64,000 nucleotides of DNA from Proteles cristata cristata (lineage: Eukaryota > Chordata > Mammalia > Carnivora > Hyaenidae), in contig JAESUZ010002717.1 of NCBI GenBank assembly GCA_017311185.1, positions 62,001 to 126,000 of the forward strand. The letters run 5' to 3'. The translations under genes and the position numbers were made by a program. Under the pieces are notes generated by a model. The model saw nothing but the letters and a program-made list of their open reading frames with translations, ran no database searches and had not been told where the DNA came from. This document shows positions 23,958 through 34,507 of the stretch, in pieces; the stretch's first letter is position 1; the number at the start of each line of letters is the position of its first letter.

Positions 23958-26900
23958 CTATTGGAAAGAAGAGGGGGGAAAAAAAGAAAAAACTGTGAAT
24001 TTCAGCCTGAAATATTATTGCATCTTCTCGATGATCCTATACCCTTTACAAAATTCCCATCCATTTCTCAGTTTTTACAAAGAATAAACACCCTATAGAA
24101 AATATTAAGCTTTACTCTGAAAAAATTCTTTTAATGTTTGTTTATTTTTGAGAGAGAGGGAGGGGTAGTGGCAGACAGAAAGGTAGACAAGGGATGCAAA
24201 GCGGGCCCTGTACTGACAGCAGCGAGCCCCACGTGGGTCTTGAACTCACGAACTGTGAGATCATGACCTGAGCTGAAGTCGGATGCTTAGTCCACTGAGC
24301 CACCCAGGCGCCCCTAAACTTCACTCTTTGGAAGAAAATGTGATAAATAGCAAAAAAATTGTTTAAAGACTTGGGAAAAGTAAGTACAGTATTTTAACAG
24401 CTATGCTTAAAATACCAACAAATCTATCCGTGAGCCAATTCTTGAGGGTATCAGTAAGGACGCCGTGTTTGTGGGGGTGGCTGAGCACCTTCCAAAGGTC
24501 CCAAGCAGTCAGGGGAGTTTTATGAGAACCATTCTGCTCCCAAGGCTGACAATATTAGTCTTAGAGAATACAAAGCATTTATGAGACACTTAGAATGGGA
24601 AACCTGAATAGGACTAAAGCAAAAGACACAGTTTTCAGAAATTAAATAGTGTATGCAAAGAATTACTTGTACTTACACAATATTCATTTTCAAAAACTCT
24701 CCAACTGAATGACTCCTCTCCTCAAGGAAAACAATGATCAACCAGTAGGTCTTGATCAGTGGTGAGGTAGGTCACTCATCATTTATTATGAGTAAGGTGA
24801 CAAAGTTTATAAATGATTACTCCCCTACATGAATTGCCATGACCTCCACTTATTTTCATTCAGAGGGCTTTCTTCAACTGGAAGGGGAGCAGGTGTAGCC
24901 AGGATTTACCTAGAAATCACAGCCTTTTCTGCCAGGAGCCTTCAAAGATAGACCCAACTCTCTAGAGCAGTCGGTGCTCACAAGTCTTGTGTTGGTTTGA
25001 CAAATTCTGTGACATCTCTTTCCCAAAAGAGCCATTCAGATTCTGGCTAAATCTGAATATACCCAGTGAAGTGAGTCAAGTAAGCAAGTCTGCAGACGTG
25101 TGTAGAGGTAGTAAATGTAGGGGCACCTGGGTGGCTCAGTTAAGCGTCTGACTTCGGCTCAGGTCATGATCTCATGGTTCATGGGTTTGAGACCCCACGT
25201 CGGGCTCTGTGCTGACAGCTCAAAGCCTGGAGCCTGTTTCAGATTCTGTGTCTCCCTCTCTATCTGACCCTCCCCTGCTCACGCTGTCTCACTCTCTCTC
25301 TCTCAGAAATTAATAAAATATTAAAAAACAGAAGAAAAGAAAAGAAAAAAACAGAAAAGAAAATGTAGCTGAAGAGCTCCTGGGTGCTTCAGGTAGTTAA
25401 GTGTCAGACCCTTGGTTTTAGCTCAGGTCATGATCTCATGGTCATGAGATGGAGCCCAGCATCGGGCTCTATGCTAGGTCTGGAGCCTGCTTGGGAGCCT
25501 CCCTCTCTCTCTGTCCCTCCCTCTCTTTCTCTATCAAAATAAATAAACCTAAATAAATAAATATCTTTTAAAAAATATAAAGAAACATGGCTGAGAACTA
25601 CCACTGGTTGATGTTAAAATCACTGTAGGTCTTGGGGCGCTTGGGGGAGCTCAGTCGGTTAAGCCTCCAACTTCAGCTCAGGTCATGATCTCATGGTTCA
25701 TGCCCCGCATCGGGCTCTGTGCTGACAGCTCAGAGCCTGGAGCCTGCTTTGTATTTTGTGTCTTCCTCTCTCTCTCTGCCCTTCCCCTGCTCACACTCTC
25801 TCTCTCTCTCTCAAAAATAAACAAACATTTTAAAAAATTAGAAAAAAAAAGAAAAAGACACTACTGTAGCTTCATTACATCTGAAGATCAATGTCTTAGG
25901 GCTATCTCCCAAAGACATTCTAATTCAATCTGGCTCAACATGAAAAAGGAATGGGTGAACCCAGCCTGGAGCTTCTAAGCCAAATATTGTCCTGTACCAA
26001 ATCCCCCAAAAGGGAGAAGTCTGGACACCTGAGCTCTAGTCCCAGACTTTTGTTTGGCCACGGATGCCCAGATGGGCTGAGCCCCAGGTCTGAAGTCATA
26101 CTCAGCTTACAGGTCTTTTCCTCCTTTGTGGTGTCTATCTAATTTCAGCGCCTGCAATTATGCAAGCTGACATGAATTCTGTCCAATGAAGCCGAGTTTA
26201 TGTTGAAAACATTTTTTGTTAATGTATCTGTAAAATTACATGTGCTAATGTGACAAAACAGCAGGACTTTTAGAGCCTCTCTGCTTACCCAAAGCTCTGG
26301 GTCTCATCTGTTAAGATGTACTCTACTTAGTACATGCTCACAGTAGGTTTAACCACTGCTCGTGTTCCTATTTCAAGGTAAATGCTTTACAGTGAACCAT
26401 TTCCCACTAACGAATATGAAATAATTTTAAAAGCCAACCTGTTGTTCCTTCTAGGGGATCCTGGTTAAAACAAGCAGCAATCTGCAAGCGTCCCTGTTCC
26501 TTATTGAAACCAAGCCAACCCCAACCTGAGCCTTGAACGCCAACGGACACAGCGGTCAACTTCTCCTTAAATTTGTCGAAGGAACCAAAATCACGTTTGA
26601 TGGCTTCCAGCAATTCCCCTATTTAAAAAAAAAACATCCAAAAATACCCACAAATGAACAGCCTGCAACAAGTACAATAAAAAATTCTATTACATATATT
26701 AAAACATTCTTGTCGTGTAGCACCAGGTACAACGGGACAAGCTCACAGGGAAGACGTAGCATAACCTGGTGAGCGTAGTTCACGCTTACCCCTACTCTGC
26801 CACTAGCATCGTAAGATCTCACAATTGCAATTCGTGTGTTTGTTACCAAACCATGTCAGAGTAAGTTCTTCCTTCGCTGTGCTATTTCCATCAGAAAAGG

Positions 26901-29900
26901 AGTCATTTTTTTCATTAGCTTTTTTTTCCCCTTCCACAGAAAACTTTACTTTGACTTCTACCCTACCTACTCTGTCTCGGTTTGGGAATCGTGACATTTT
27001 ATGGCTGTTATTTGGTTCTTCCCCACAGCAGCCTAGGTCTTTCCTATCACAATTATATAATTTTAAGAAGAGTAATTTAGTGTTTTATTACTGAACTCAG
27101 GATACACTGTTAAGAGCTACAGCCCTTTCATTCTGTGGCAACACAGAATATAATTCTAGATGGAGAACATCAACTAAATCAAGTAGGCTAAAAATATCAC
27201 TTCTCTTCTTCCACTGATTTAAAAGTAATTATCAGCATTCCCCGGGTGGCTCAGTCATTTAAGTGTCTGACTCTTGATCTCGGCTCAGGTCTTGATCTCA
27301 GGATCGTGAGTTCAAGCCCCACATTGGAGCCTACTTAAAAAATTTTTTAAAAATAAAAAATAATCTATTATAAGCACAAATGACAGAACAAAGTGGTACA
27401 GACCACCCAAAGTGGTGGTCCAAGAGTACCAAGACCCACTGGGGGTGTACGGGCATATCTGACATGCCGCTAACTCACCACATGTCAACAGTATTACATC
27501 ACCACCTCCAGACAGAACTAAGAAAAAAAAAAAAAAAGAATGTCCAGTTTCCCAAGCTTACTTCCCCATGCATCTTTACTTCCAAACGAGATTGCTTATT
27601 GCAAATACACGAGATGCTTACCATAAACCAATTAAAAACAAACAAACCCACAGAAACCAAAGGTGCACACCAGAAGCCCAGGGACAGGGAGAGCTCTACT
27701 TATGTGCCCTACCTTCCCTGGGATGAGGAAGCTAATTAAAGTCATCTGGGCCTCCATACGACATGGGAAGTCAAGTAAACCAACCAGAGCGAGCAAGACC
27801 ACTGGCTCTGTACCCCCCTCACTACGTGCAGGTGTCCTGGAAAACCCAATTTCTTGGGACAACTGACTCTTTATCAGCTGGGAAGAGTAGTAAAATAATA
27901 GCAAGAGGCACTATTCGAAGTATTTTACATCTGATAACTTACTTAATTTTCAAAATGGCTTTATTACTATCCCTGTATCTTAGAGATGAAGGAAGGAAGT
28001 ATAGAATGATTAAGTGTCTTACCCCACCCGGGGCACTCACCTCTCCTAAAAACTGTTTCCTGGTCGTGTTCTAATGTAAAGTATAGTACACTTCAACCAA
28101 AAGCTGACACCGTATCTGACACTGTGCGTGTGTGTGTGTGTGTGTGTGTGTGCGTGTAAAATCTGAAGACATAATATCTCCCTGAACGTATTCTCCGTTC
28201 CTACCTACGTCCTTTTGAAAGTCACAACTTTGTTGTGCTCCTTGCTGTGAAAAATGTGCCACTGTGACACCTCAGAGGGAATTAACATAAGGAAAGCAAC
28301 AGCCATTCCTGTCATGCATGAAATGTAGTGAAGACTGCACCAACGTCCACCAACCTTTGGGCTCACCACCACCCTTAGGGCTCAGGTTCGTCCAGAAGAT
28401 GGAATGATTGATATGGCCTCCACCATTGAACTTCAGCCCAGCCTGAAGAGCTACCTGGGTTGTAATGTCACCTGAAATATAAAGATACAAACATATTCTT
28501 TACAATTCTTACTTTTCAAAACGTTCTAAGCACCATTTGCTTTTGTTGTAAAACATCAGATAAATGTACTTGTTTATCTCTAACATCCCTATAAGGTCCC
28601 AAAATTCCACAATTTCAAGATTCCACCAAAAAAAAAGATTTTGTTAAAAATTATTTGTTCTGGTGGATTTTCAAGTTCAATTAATAATGTGAACAACTAA
28701 TGAGAGGTCCGGCATTAGGGGCAAAGCTAGTAGAAAATCCTTTCCAGAGTTTCAAAGAACTCCAAGTTTTCTTGGATAGAAAAGATTTCAGAGGCGCCTG
28801 GATGGCTCAGTCAGTTGAGCATCTGAGTCTTGATTTTAGCTCTGGTCATGATCCCAGGGTCATGTCCCTGTGTCTCATGCTCAGTGTGGTACCTGCTTGA
28901 GATTCTCTCTCCCTCTCCTTCTCTCTGCCACTCTCTCACTTACTCTGATTCTCTAAAATTAAAAAAATTATTTAAAAAATAGTTCAGCAGGGGTGCCTGA
29001 GTGGCTTAGTCGGTTTAAGCGTCCGACTTTTGCTTAGGTCATGATCTCGCGGTTCGTGGGTTCGAGCCCCACGTCGGACTCTGTGCTGACTGCCAGCTCA
29101 GAGCCTAGAGCCTGTTTCAGTCTGTGACCCCCTCTCTCTCTGACCCTCCCCTGCTCACGCTGTCTCTCTCTCTCCTAGAAATAAATTAAAAACATTAAAA
29201 AAATAATAAAAAATAAAAAATAGTTCAGCAATAATGAAGAGAACAGTAGAATGCTGAAAAGTGTGCTTTCACAGACAGACTAAACAGTAAATTTTCAGGG
29301 GCGTCCAGCTGGCTCAGTCGATAGAGACGCAACTCTTGGTCTCGGTTGTGAGTCTGAGCCCCACGTTGGAGGGAGAGCTTTCTTAAAATAAACAAGTAAA
29401 TAGAAGTTTTCTTTTTAATGGTACTTTCTCAGCTCTCATTTTCTAGACAGACAACTATTCACTGGGAAAAGAGTTCAATGTTACCTTAACAAGAAATTCA
29501 GCACATTCAAAGCTGAACTCCAGATTTTCAATCCCAAACTTACTCTCCAATGGCCTTGCTCATGGCAGCAAGTGCCAGCTGTCTTCACGGGACATTGCTG
29601 GTAACTTTCTTACTCCTTTCCTCTCACACACCACGCCCAGCCCACCAACATACTCCCCGACAAGGCCAGCTCTCCCTTTAAAAGAGATCCACGATCTGCT
29701 CCCCTCTTGCTAACCTGTGGTGCAGACCAGCAGCGTCGCCCACCTGCATCCGGACCACCACCCCGCCCCGTCTCCCACATCCGCATGTGCCCCCCCACTC
29801 TGTTCCCAACACAGTGGCCAGAGGGTTCCTCCACACCCCAAACTGAGCGCAGCATCAAGTCGAACCCGTCCCAAGGCTGCTGCTCTCACTCAGTGAACCC

Positions 29901-32900
29901 CAAGTCCCTACGACTGGCCTCAGAGGGGCAGGTCATCTGATTCTTTGTGTCTCTTCGCTGGCCCGGCTCTGGCCACGCTGGTCTCCCTGCGATTACAACG
30001 GGAGCTCCCAGTTTAGGGATGCTGCCCGTCCCAGAACACTCTTCCTGAAGATAGCCTCGTGGCTCGCTCCCACATCTCTCCTTCAGGCCTCCACTGAAAT
30101 GTCATCCTCATCAGGGAAGCCTTCTCAAACCACATATAAAATGGGCACTTCCCCAACCTGTTTTTCTTGATAGGACTTAAGATCCCTGGCATACTACATT
30201 ATTTACTCGTTCATTGGTCTCCCCACCAGAACGAAAGCTCCAATAATAACAAGGACTTCTTTGCACCACTGGGTCCCAGGGGCCAATATACTGCCTCCTA
30301 CATACCAGGCACTTGGTTTGTTGATTGACTAGACAATTGAATGTATTAAATATAGTTCTTATGGAAGAAAAATTCATTCTCTGCTACCTGTACTTTTTTT
30401 TTAAAAAAAGTAATATTTGAAGATTTCTTCTACCTTGTTAAACAAGTAAGCAAAATAAAATATTCTTTTCTAGGCCCTTAAGAAACTAAGACTAAGGAAA
30501 AACGGGAATTTCCTTGTTCAAGAAGTCCTGAGTGCTTTTTATTCACAAGATATTAAAAGAGGCCAAGTGGAAGACACACAGAACCTTGGAGAATTCTGTG
30601 CTTAGGGAGTTTACATAATAGAAAAGGTTCTCTAATCTGCTCTTTGGGCATACCTCAGAGAGGAGGAGATGGCTGAGTGATACCAGAATATACAGATAAT
30701 TTTGGAGAGTTGTTTTACGATGCCAACTTCTTGTTGTTATGTGTACAAAATAATTTTCTTACAGATCAGTGTCTCAACAATTATTCTAGGAAAGTCACCC
30801 TAAAAATAAATGTAGGTTATACACACACACACACGTAATATATATATGTACACACACGTATACATGTGTATATATACATATATGTAAGCTTTATATACAT
30901 TTATATACGTGCATACATATATACATACATATGTATACATATATACACTTGCGTGTACATATACGTATAGTTTTAGTTTTAGAGAAAAGAGTGCAAACAA
31001 GGGAGAAGGGCAGGGAGAGAAAGAATCCCAAGCAGGCTCCATGCATGGAGCCCAGCACAGGGCTTGATTCCCCAACCCTGGGATCATGACCCAAGCCAAA
31101 ATCAAGAGTCAGATGCTCAACCGATTGAGCCACCCAGGATCCCCTATATTGTCTTTTAATAAATCAACAGTAACTACATTTTTCTAATGGGAAAGAAACG
31201 TGCTTATTAAAAACTAACTTAATAATTTCAATCTCTTAAAGCTTACTTAATCATTTTAATAAATTTAATAGAAATTTGGGAGGGGCCTGGCTGGCTCAGT
31301 CCGTAGAACACGCGACTCCTGATCTCAGGGCTGTGAGTCGAGCTCCACATTGGGCTTAGAGCTTACATTAAAAAATAATAATGATGATAATAGAAATTTG
31401 GGGGGCTTTAATATCTGCTTTTAAAAATACTTTAAAAATGCTCAGTCGGGTAAGTGGCCGACTTCAGCTCAGGTCATGATCTCACAGTTGTGGGTTCAAG
31501 TCCGGCATCAGGCTCTGTGCTGACAACTCAAAGCCTGGAGCTTATTTCAGATTCTGTGTCTCCTACCCGTCCCCCGCTCATGCTCTGTCTCTCTTGGTCT
31601 CTCAAAAAAATGAATAAATGTTAAAAAAAAAATTAAAAAAAAAAGAATACTTTTCTTAAGTTCAACATGTTCCTTGGTTTCAATTCAATTCTTTTTCCTG
31701 TAAAATACAATAAAAGTTAAACACTTCTGTTTGAAAAATACTTATTTACTTACTCGTAATGAAATCAATGTTATTTCACTTATACTCCTGCCCCAAATTT
31801 TCAAACATCAAAATTTAGCCCTTCAATAGTCTTTAAAAAGCTCTGCAGGCACTTAGTAACTTAGAGACAACATAGCACAACATGATGTAAAGCTTTTTTT
31901 TTTTTTCAGTAGCTTCTGTTGTACAAGTAAAGGTGTGATTGCACAAGAAAAGGATTGAGATTCAAAGTTGTTTTTAAAATACTGAAGAGAAAGGTTCAAG
32001 TCGTCAGATGTTGTCATGCAGGAAACAATTTCACAACTGGGATATTCCCCACCTTGTCATCATTACCACATCTTTCCCGAATCTGTTATTTTCTAAAACC
32101 CCGAACCTCTTCCCGAACAAATCACCAAACTTTTCCCCCACACTCCAGGTTCCCATCAGAAATCTTCCAGAATGTGGCAACTTCCTCTTGTTTTTGTTTA
32201 GCCAATTACTTCATCCACAGCCCAGCTGAAATACTACCTTCTCCCACTAGATGCCCCCATTCAACAAGAGGTCACTGTCTGAAATTTACCCAACACATTT
32301 CAGAGGGCTGAACGCCAACAAAAACGTGTTTCAGAAAAAAATACCTTTCCAACTGTGTAGCTCATGAAGCAATACATACAATTATTTTCCTCGTGCAAGC
32401 CACTGATCGATGAACTGAGAAGTGCAATACTATGTGGTACAGACACGAAAACACGGTATTCTCGTACACAGCCGCAGCCCCAGACGCAGAGTCCACACGC
32501 TACCGGTTTTGTGGACTGAGCTCTTTAAAAAGTGAAGTGTGGCGTCCATTTTATCTCGTTACACTGAATTCTAAAGCATCAGTAAATAACCACAAGCCTA
32601 TTGCAGCTTCCTACAAAAGGGGCACTTTCCTTGTGAAGTCTGAGCCGTGGCGGCTCGAGAGCGCGTGGAGGGGCCCCGCGTCGCCGTCACGTTCACCCCC
32701 CTCCCCGCGCAGGGTCTCACCCCCGGGCGGCCTGGCACCTACCCTTCTCCAGCGCCTCTCGGTACCGCTCCTCGAAGGTGTTCAGGTTGTTCACGTAGGT
32801 CGCGTGGTGCTTGCTGTGGTGCAGCTGCATGATCTGCGCGTTGATGTGAGGCTCCAGGGCGCCATAATCGTACGGCAGGTCGGGGAGGCTGTGCTTCTGC

Positions 32901-33298
32901 CTGGAACCCCGAGCCCCCAGTGCTGACACCAGCGTCCTGCTCGAGCTGCAAAAGGAGCAAACGCACACACACACGATTCGCTCGCTCACGGGTCTACGCA
33001 GACGGAGCTGTGGACGTCCCGGCGCACCTGGGCCTTTCTATCGCTTGGCCGCTCGCCCGCCACATTCCCTAAAGCGGTGCCGCGGCAGCACCCGGACGCG
33101 CTCCGAGGACACCTGCCCTGAAGCAGGGCCGCCCGCCGCGTGCCCGCAGGTGCCCGGGAGCCGCCGCGCCGGCACCGGTAAGGGGGGAGCGGGGCCGGTG
33201 GAGGAGGCCGCCCGCGCCCCTTCACCCTCGGGGCCGTGACCGTCCCCGCCGCGCCGCGCGGCCCGAGCGCCTCACCTGAGAGCCGCTCGGGACAACAT
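23812..33298 (-). CDS. SOD2: SOD2, mitochondrial manganese superoxide dismutase, complete (5 exons)
   Basis: The enzyme converts superoxide to hydrogen peroxide and oxygen in the mitochondrial matrix as a homotetramer. Coding segments are 33298-33276, 32945-32743, 28471-28355, 26618-26439 and 23957-23812 (23+203+117+180+146 nt = 669 nt, 222 residues plus TAA). All four introns are GT-AG and all joins keep frame. Residues 1-24 are an Arg/Ser-rich presequence without acidic residues; the mature chain starts at KHSLPDLP. The Mn ligands are present at precursor His50, His98, Asp183 (in DVWEH) and His187. Second-shell residues (mature numbering) His30, Tyr34, Gln143 and Tyr166 are also present. 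Against the human protein as I remember it, length is identical and differences are scattered: Ala at presequence position 16, Arg at 68, Phe at 165. The gene is divergent from WTAP. Recognition is from sequence and exon structure, not a search; certainty is very high. Confidence 0.98.
24126..24315 (-). repeat. CAN-SINE in SOD2 intron 4
   Basis: Antisense relative to the plus strand, hence sense to SOD2 transcription; near-duplicate flanks CTTTACTCT / CTTCACTCT. Confidence 0.92.
25120..25335 (+). repeat. CAN-SINE in SOD2 intron 4 (cluster of three, 1)
   Basis: Head lacks the GTCGG segment (TCAGTTAAGCGTCTGAC); antisense to SOD2. AGAAAAGAAAAG tail. Confidence 0.92.
25375..25585 (+). repeat. 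CAN-SINE in SOD2 intron 4 (cluster of three, 2)
   Basis: More diverged copy (GCTCCTGGGTGCTTCAGGTA), tail AATAAATAAATATC. Confidence 0.88.
25633..25848 (+). repeat. CAN-SINE in SOD2 intron 4 (cluster of three, 3)
   Basis: GGGGCGCTTGGGGGAGCTCA head; B box partly lost (GGTTCATGCCCCGCATCG). Confidence 0.9.
26439..26618 (-). CDS. SOD2: SOD2 coding exon 4
   Basis: A 180-nt exon with acceptor TTTAAATAG|GGGAATTG preceded by a pyrimidine run, and donor CAACAG|GTTGGC. It encodes [16 protein letters not shown] through [10 protein letters not shown], including active-site Gln (mature 143) and the GSGWGWLGF core motif of Fe/Mn SODs. Mature residue 141 is Phe where human has Pro. Confidence 0.98.
27238..27362 (+). 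repeat. Short CAN-SINE in SOD2 intron 3
   Basis: Head and B box (GAGTTCAAGCCCCACATTGG) go straight into GCCTACTTAAAAAATT: the older form without CT region. Confidence 0.85.
27900..28035 (+). repeat. MIR relic in SOD2 intron 3
   Basis: GGCACTATTCGAAGTATTTT and TCTTAGAGATGAAGGAAGG follow the MIR core (GCACTGTGCTAAGCACTTTA... TTTACAGATGAGGAAACTGA). Confidence 0.65.
28122..28157. repeat. (GT)n microsatellite in SOD2 intron 3
   Basis: GTGCGTGTGTGTGTGTGTGT run, about 200 bp downstream of exon 3 in transcript direction. Confidence 0.95.
28355..28471 (-). CDS. SOD2: SOD2 coding exon 3
   Basis: A 117-nt exon with acceptor ATATTTCAG|GTGAC and donor CAAAG|GTTGGT. It encodes DITTQVALQ through GGGEPKG and contains the second Mn ligand His98 in the HINHSIFW motif. 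The donor has T at +3 and G at +4, weaker than consensus, but +5 G is kept and the frame join to exon 4 is exact. Confidence 0.98.
28791..28978 (+). repeat. CAN-SINE in SOD2 intron 2 (cluster of three, 1)
   Basis: Variant with TTGATTTTAGCTCTGGTCAT and a damaged B box. Confidence 0.9.
28990..29218 (+). repeat. CAN-SINE of the CTGACTGCCAGCTC subfamily, SOD2 intron 2 (2)
   Basis: Carries diagnostic changes GGCTTAGTCGG, TTTTGCTTAGGTCATG, CTGACTGCCAGCTCAGAG and TCTCCTAGAAATAAAT. Flanked by AAAAATAGTTCAGCA on both sides. Confidence 0.94.
29297..29400 (+). repeat. Short old CAN-SINE, SOD2 intron 2 (3)
   Basis: Head, then GTCTGAGCCCCACGTTGGAG and an A-rich tail; lacks the CT region. Confidence 0.8.
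29870..30335 (+). mobile_element. LINE-2 3' end relic in SOD2 intron 2
   Basis: CCACGCTGGTCTCCCTGCG, CCAGAACACTCTTCCTGAAG, CACTGAAATGTCATCCTCAT, CAGGGAAGCCTTCTCAAACC and CATACCAGGCACTTGG follow the L2 3' end in order. Confidence 0.8.
30504..30618. promoter_or_regulatory. Candidate SOD2 intron 2 cytokine enhancer (NF-kB and C/EBP sites)
   Basis: GGGAATTTCC at 30504-30513 is a perfect NF-kB consensus. TTACATAA at 30611-30618 fits C/EBP. Both lie in a repeat-free pocket (about 30380-30815) of SOD2 intron 2 flanked by retroelements. In mouse and human, a TNF/IL-1-responsive enhancer using NF-kB and C/EBP-beta sits in this same intron, so orthology is a reasonable inference. Confidence 0.6.
30818..30965. 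repeat. (CA/TA)n microsatellite in SOD2 intron 2
   Basis: ACACACACACACACGTAATA then repeated TATATACATAT phrases; explains the Tyr/Val/Cys-rich minus-strand frames here. Confidence 0.92.
30966..31146 (-). repeat. CAN-SINE in SOD2 intron 2
   Basis: Antisense copy ending GAGCCACCCAGGATCCCCT; its A-rich tail seeded the neighbouring microsatellite. Confidence 0.9.
31280..31388 (+). repeat. Short CAN-SINE in SOD2 intron 2
   Basis: GGGCCTGGCTGGCTCAGTCC head, GAGCTCCACATTGGGC, short tail; duplication AATAGAAATTTGGG on both sides. Confidence 0.85.
31438..31645 (+). repeat. 5'-truncated CAN-SINE in SOD2 intron 2
   Basis: Begins inside the head at GCTCAGTCGGGTAAGTGGCC and ends with a long A-rich tail. 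Confidence 0.9.
31646..32640. other. SOD2 intron 2, part nearest exon 2
   Basis: No repeat or exon recognised for about 1 kb. The plus-strand 118-codon (31955-32311) and 164-codon (32432-32926) frames run antisense to SOD2 and look like chance frames; the second extends through exon 2. Confidence 0.5.
32743..32945 (-). CDS. SOD2: SOD2 coding exon 2
   Basis: Acceptor CTTTTGCAG|CTCGAGC; donor AAGG|GTAGGT at 32743/32742. It encodes the rest of the presequence and the N-terminal helical hairpin of mature MnSOD, including the first Mn ligand His50 in MQLHHSKHH and gateway residue Tyr58 (mature Tyr34). It is separated from exon 1 by a 330-bp GC-rich intron. The 3' part reads [12 protein letters not shown], with Arg where human has the acetylatable Lys68. 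Confidence 0.98.
33276..33298 (-). CDS. SOD2: SOD2 coding exon 1 (start codon)
   Basis: ATG at 33298-33296 opens MLSRAAL plus two bases of a Ser codon, then donor AG|GTGAGG at 33276/33275. The exon lies inside a CpG island; its noncoding 5' part extends upstream by an unknown length. A short first coding exon ending in phase 2 matches the known SOD2 gene structure. The open frame continues far upstream, but only this ATG gives the conserved presequence. Confidence 0.95.
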
Positions 33299-33946
33299 GG
33301 TGAGTGCAGCCGCTAGTCCGCCGCCCACAGGCCCAGTCAACACGCCGACCGCCCGGCGTACACTGACCCGCGTCCCGGGCGGCGCCGCAAGGACACCGTC
33401 GTCCTCCGCGGGCTCCGCCCCCCGCGCCCGCCGCTCCCACAGCGGGAGGGGGCGCGCAGCCCGGGGTCTGCACTGCCAGCGCCAGCCCGCGACCTGAGCC
33501 CAGGGGACGCGACAAAGAGGGACATGAGAATCCTTCTTCACGAGGCCGGAGGCACCGCAGTGCCCACCTGCTCGCTTTTGTTCGTGTGGCCAAAAGAAAG
33601 GCCGTGCTTCTCCCCCCTCCGCGGTGTAAGATGGTACGTCCCGCAGCCCCGCCCCTCGCGGCCCGCGGGGAGGGCCCTGCTGGCCGGGCCGGTGCTTCCC
33701 CGCTGCCCGGCGGCTGGCTGCTCGCCGGGGCCAACGCGGGGGCCGGCGACCTCCTGGGAGCGAGAGCTGCGGTTTCCCCGAGCCGGCTTGGCGCGCCCTC
33801 GCCGGCCGGGATCCCTCAGGGAAGAGGGTCCTGGGTGCTGTCGGGTAAAGCCGCAGTGCTCCTTTAACCACTGCCACGAGTGACCTTGCTTTTCTAATGA
33901 ACTTGACCTTCGGGCCGGAGCCAAGCCCAGGGCAGCCTGATAATAG

Positions 33947-34150
33947 TGTTACTAAACACGGTATGCCAGGGACTACGCAGCAGGGTTTATATGCATTGAT
34001 CTGTATTTCACCCCCGGGTAGATATTGTTGACCCCAGGCGACAGTCAATGAGCCCCTAAATTTTAGCAGGTTGCCCTGATCACACAGTTAATAAGTAAGA
34101 GAGCGGATTAGAACCGAAAGTTCATACTTTCTTGATTACTAAACCTTAGC
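33947..34150 (+). repeat. MIR relic upstream of SOD2
   Basis: TATGCCAGGGACTACGCAG, CACACAGTTAATAAGTAAGAG and ATTAGAACCGAAAG match the MIR core and 3' half. Confidence 0.75.
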
Positions 34151-34507
34151 GGTCAGAGAGTAGGTGCTGCATAGATTTTCAGCTACTCTCTCTCACCTCC
34201 ACGCCCACCCGTTCACCCCTCCTCAAGGATGACTAGCATTTGGGTTGCGGAATAGTAAACGGGAATCACTGAGCTGACTTCTCCACAAGAGGGCTGGGGC
34301 TTGCTGACGGGAAACCCAGACTACATGCCTGGGTAAAAGGAAAATCAGCTTGGGGGCGGGTTGTGCGTGTCCTTAAAATCCCGACACATGGTTGGTTATA
34401 GGAAATCGAAAAGCATTTTGGCTGAAGTGAGACATATTGAAACCAGTTTTTCAGTCAAGGTAGTCTGACATAAGGGGCAAGCTAGTTAGAACGCTATTGC
34501 TTGAAGG

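Larger units (their letters stand above)
32640..33880 (-). promoter_or_regulatory. SOD2: SOD2 CpG-island promoter
   Basis: A sharply GC- and CpG-rich segment covers exon 1, intron 1, exon 2 and about 580 bp upstream of the ATG. GC boxes (CCGCCC / CCCCGCCCC on the plus strand) occur around 33411-33425 and 33641-33650. No TATA box is evident at a suitable place, consistent with the TATA-less, Sp1-driven SOD2 promoter known in other mammals. The transcription start cannot be fixed from sequence alone. Confidence 0.8.

Noticed and set aside
28791..29400. Regularly spaced similar units suggesting a CRISPR-like or tandem array
   Set aside because: Units are independent SINE insertions of different subfamilies with separate duplications and A-tails; the host is a mammal.
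32432..32926. 164-codon plus-strand frame over SOD2 exon 2
   Set aside because: Antisense to a conserved coding exon in a CpG island; no recognisable product.
33272..34048. 258-codon minus-strand frame ending at SOD2 exon 1
   Set aside because: Long frame is a GC-composition effect upstream of the true ATG at 33298; only MLSRAAL is coding before the donor at 33275.
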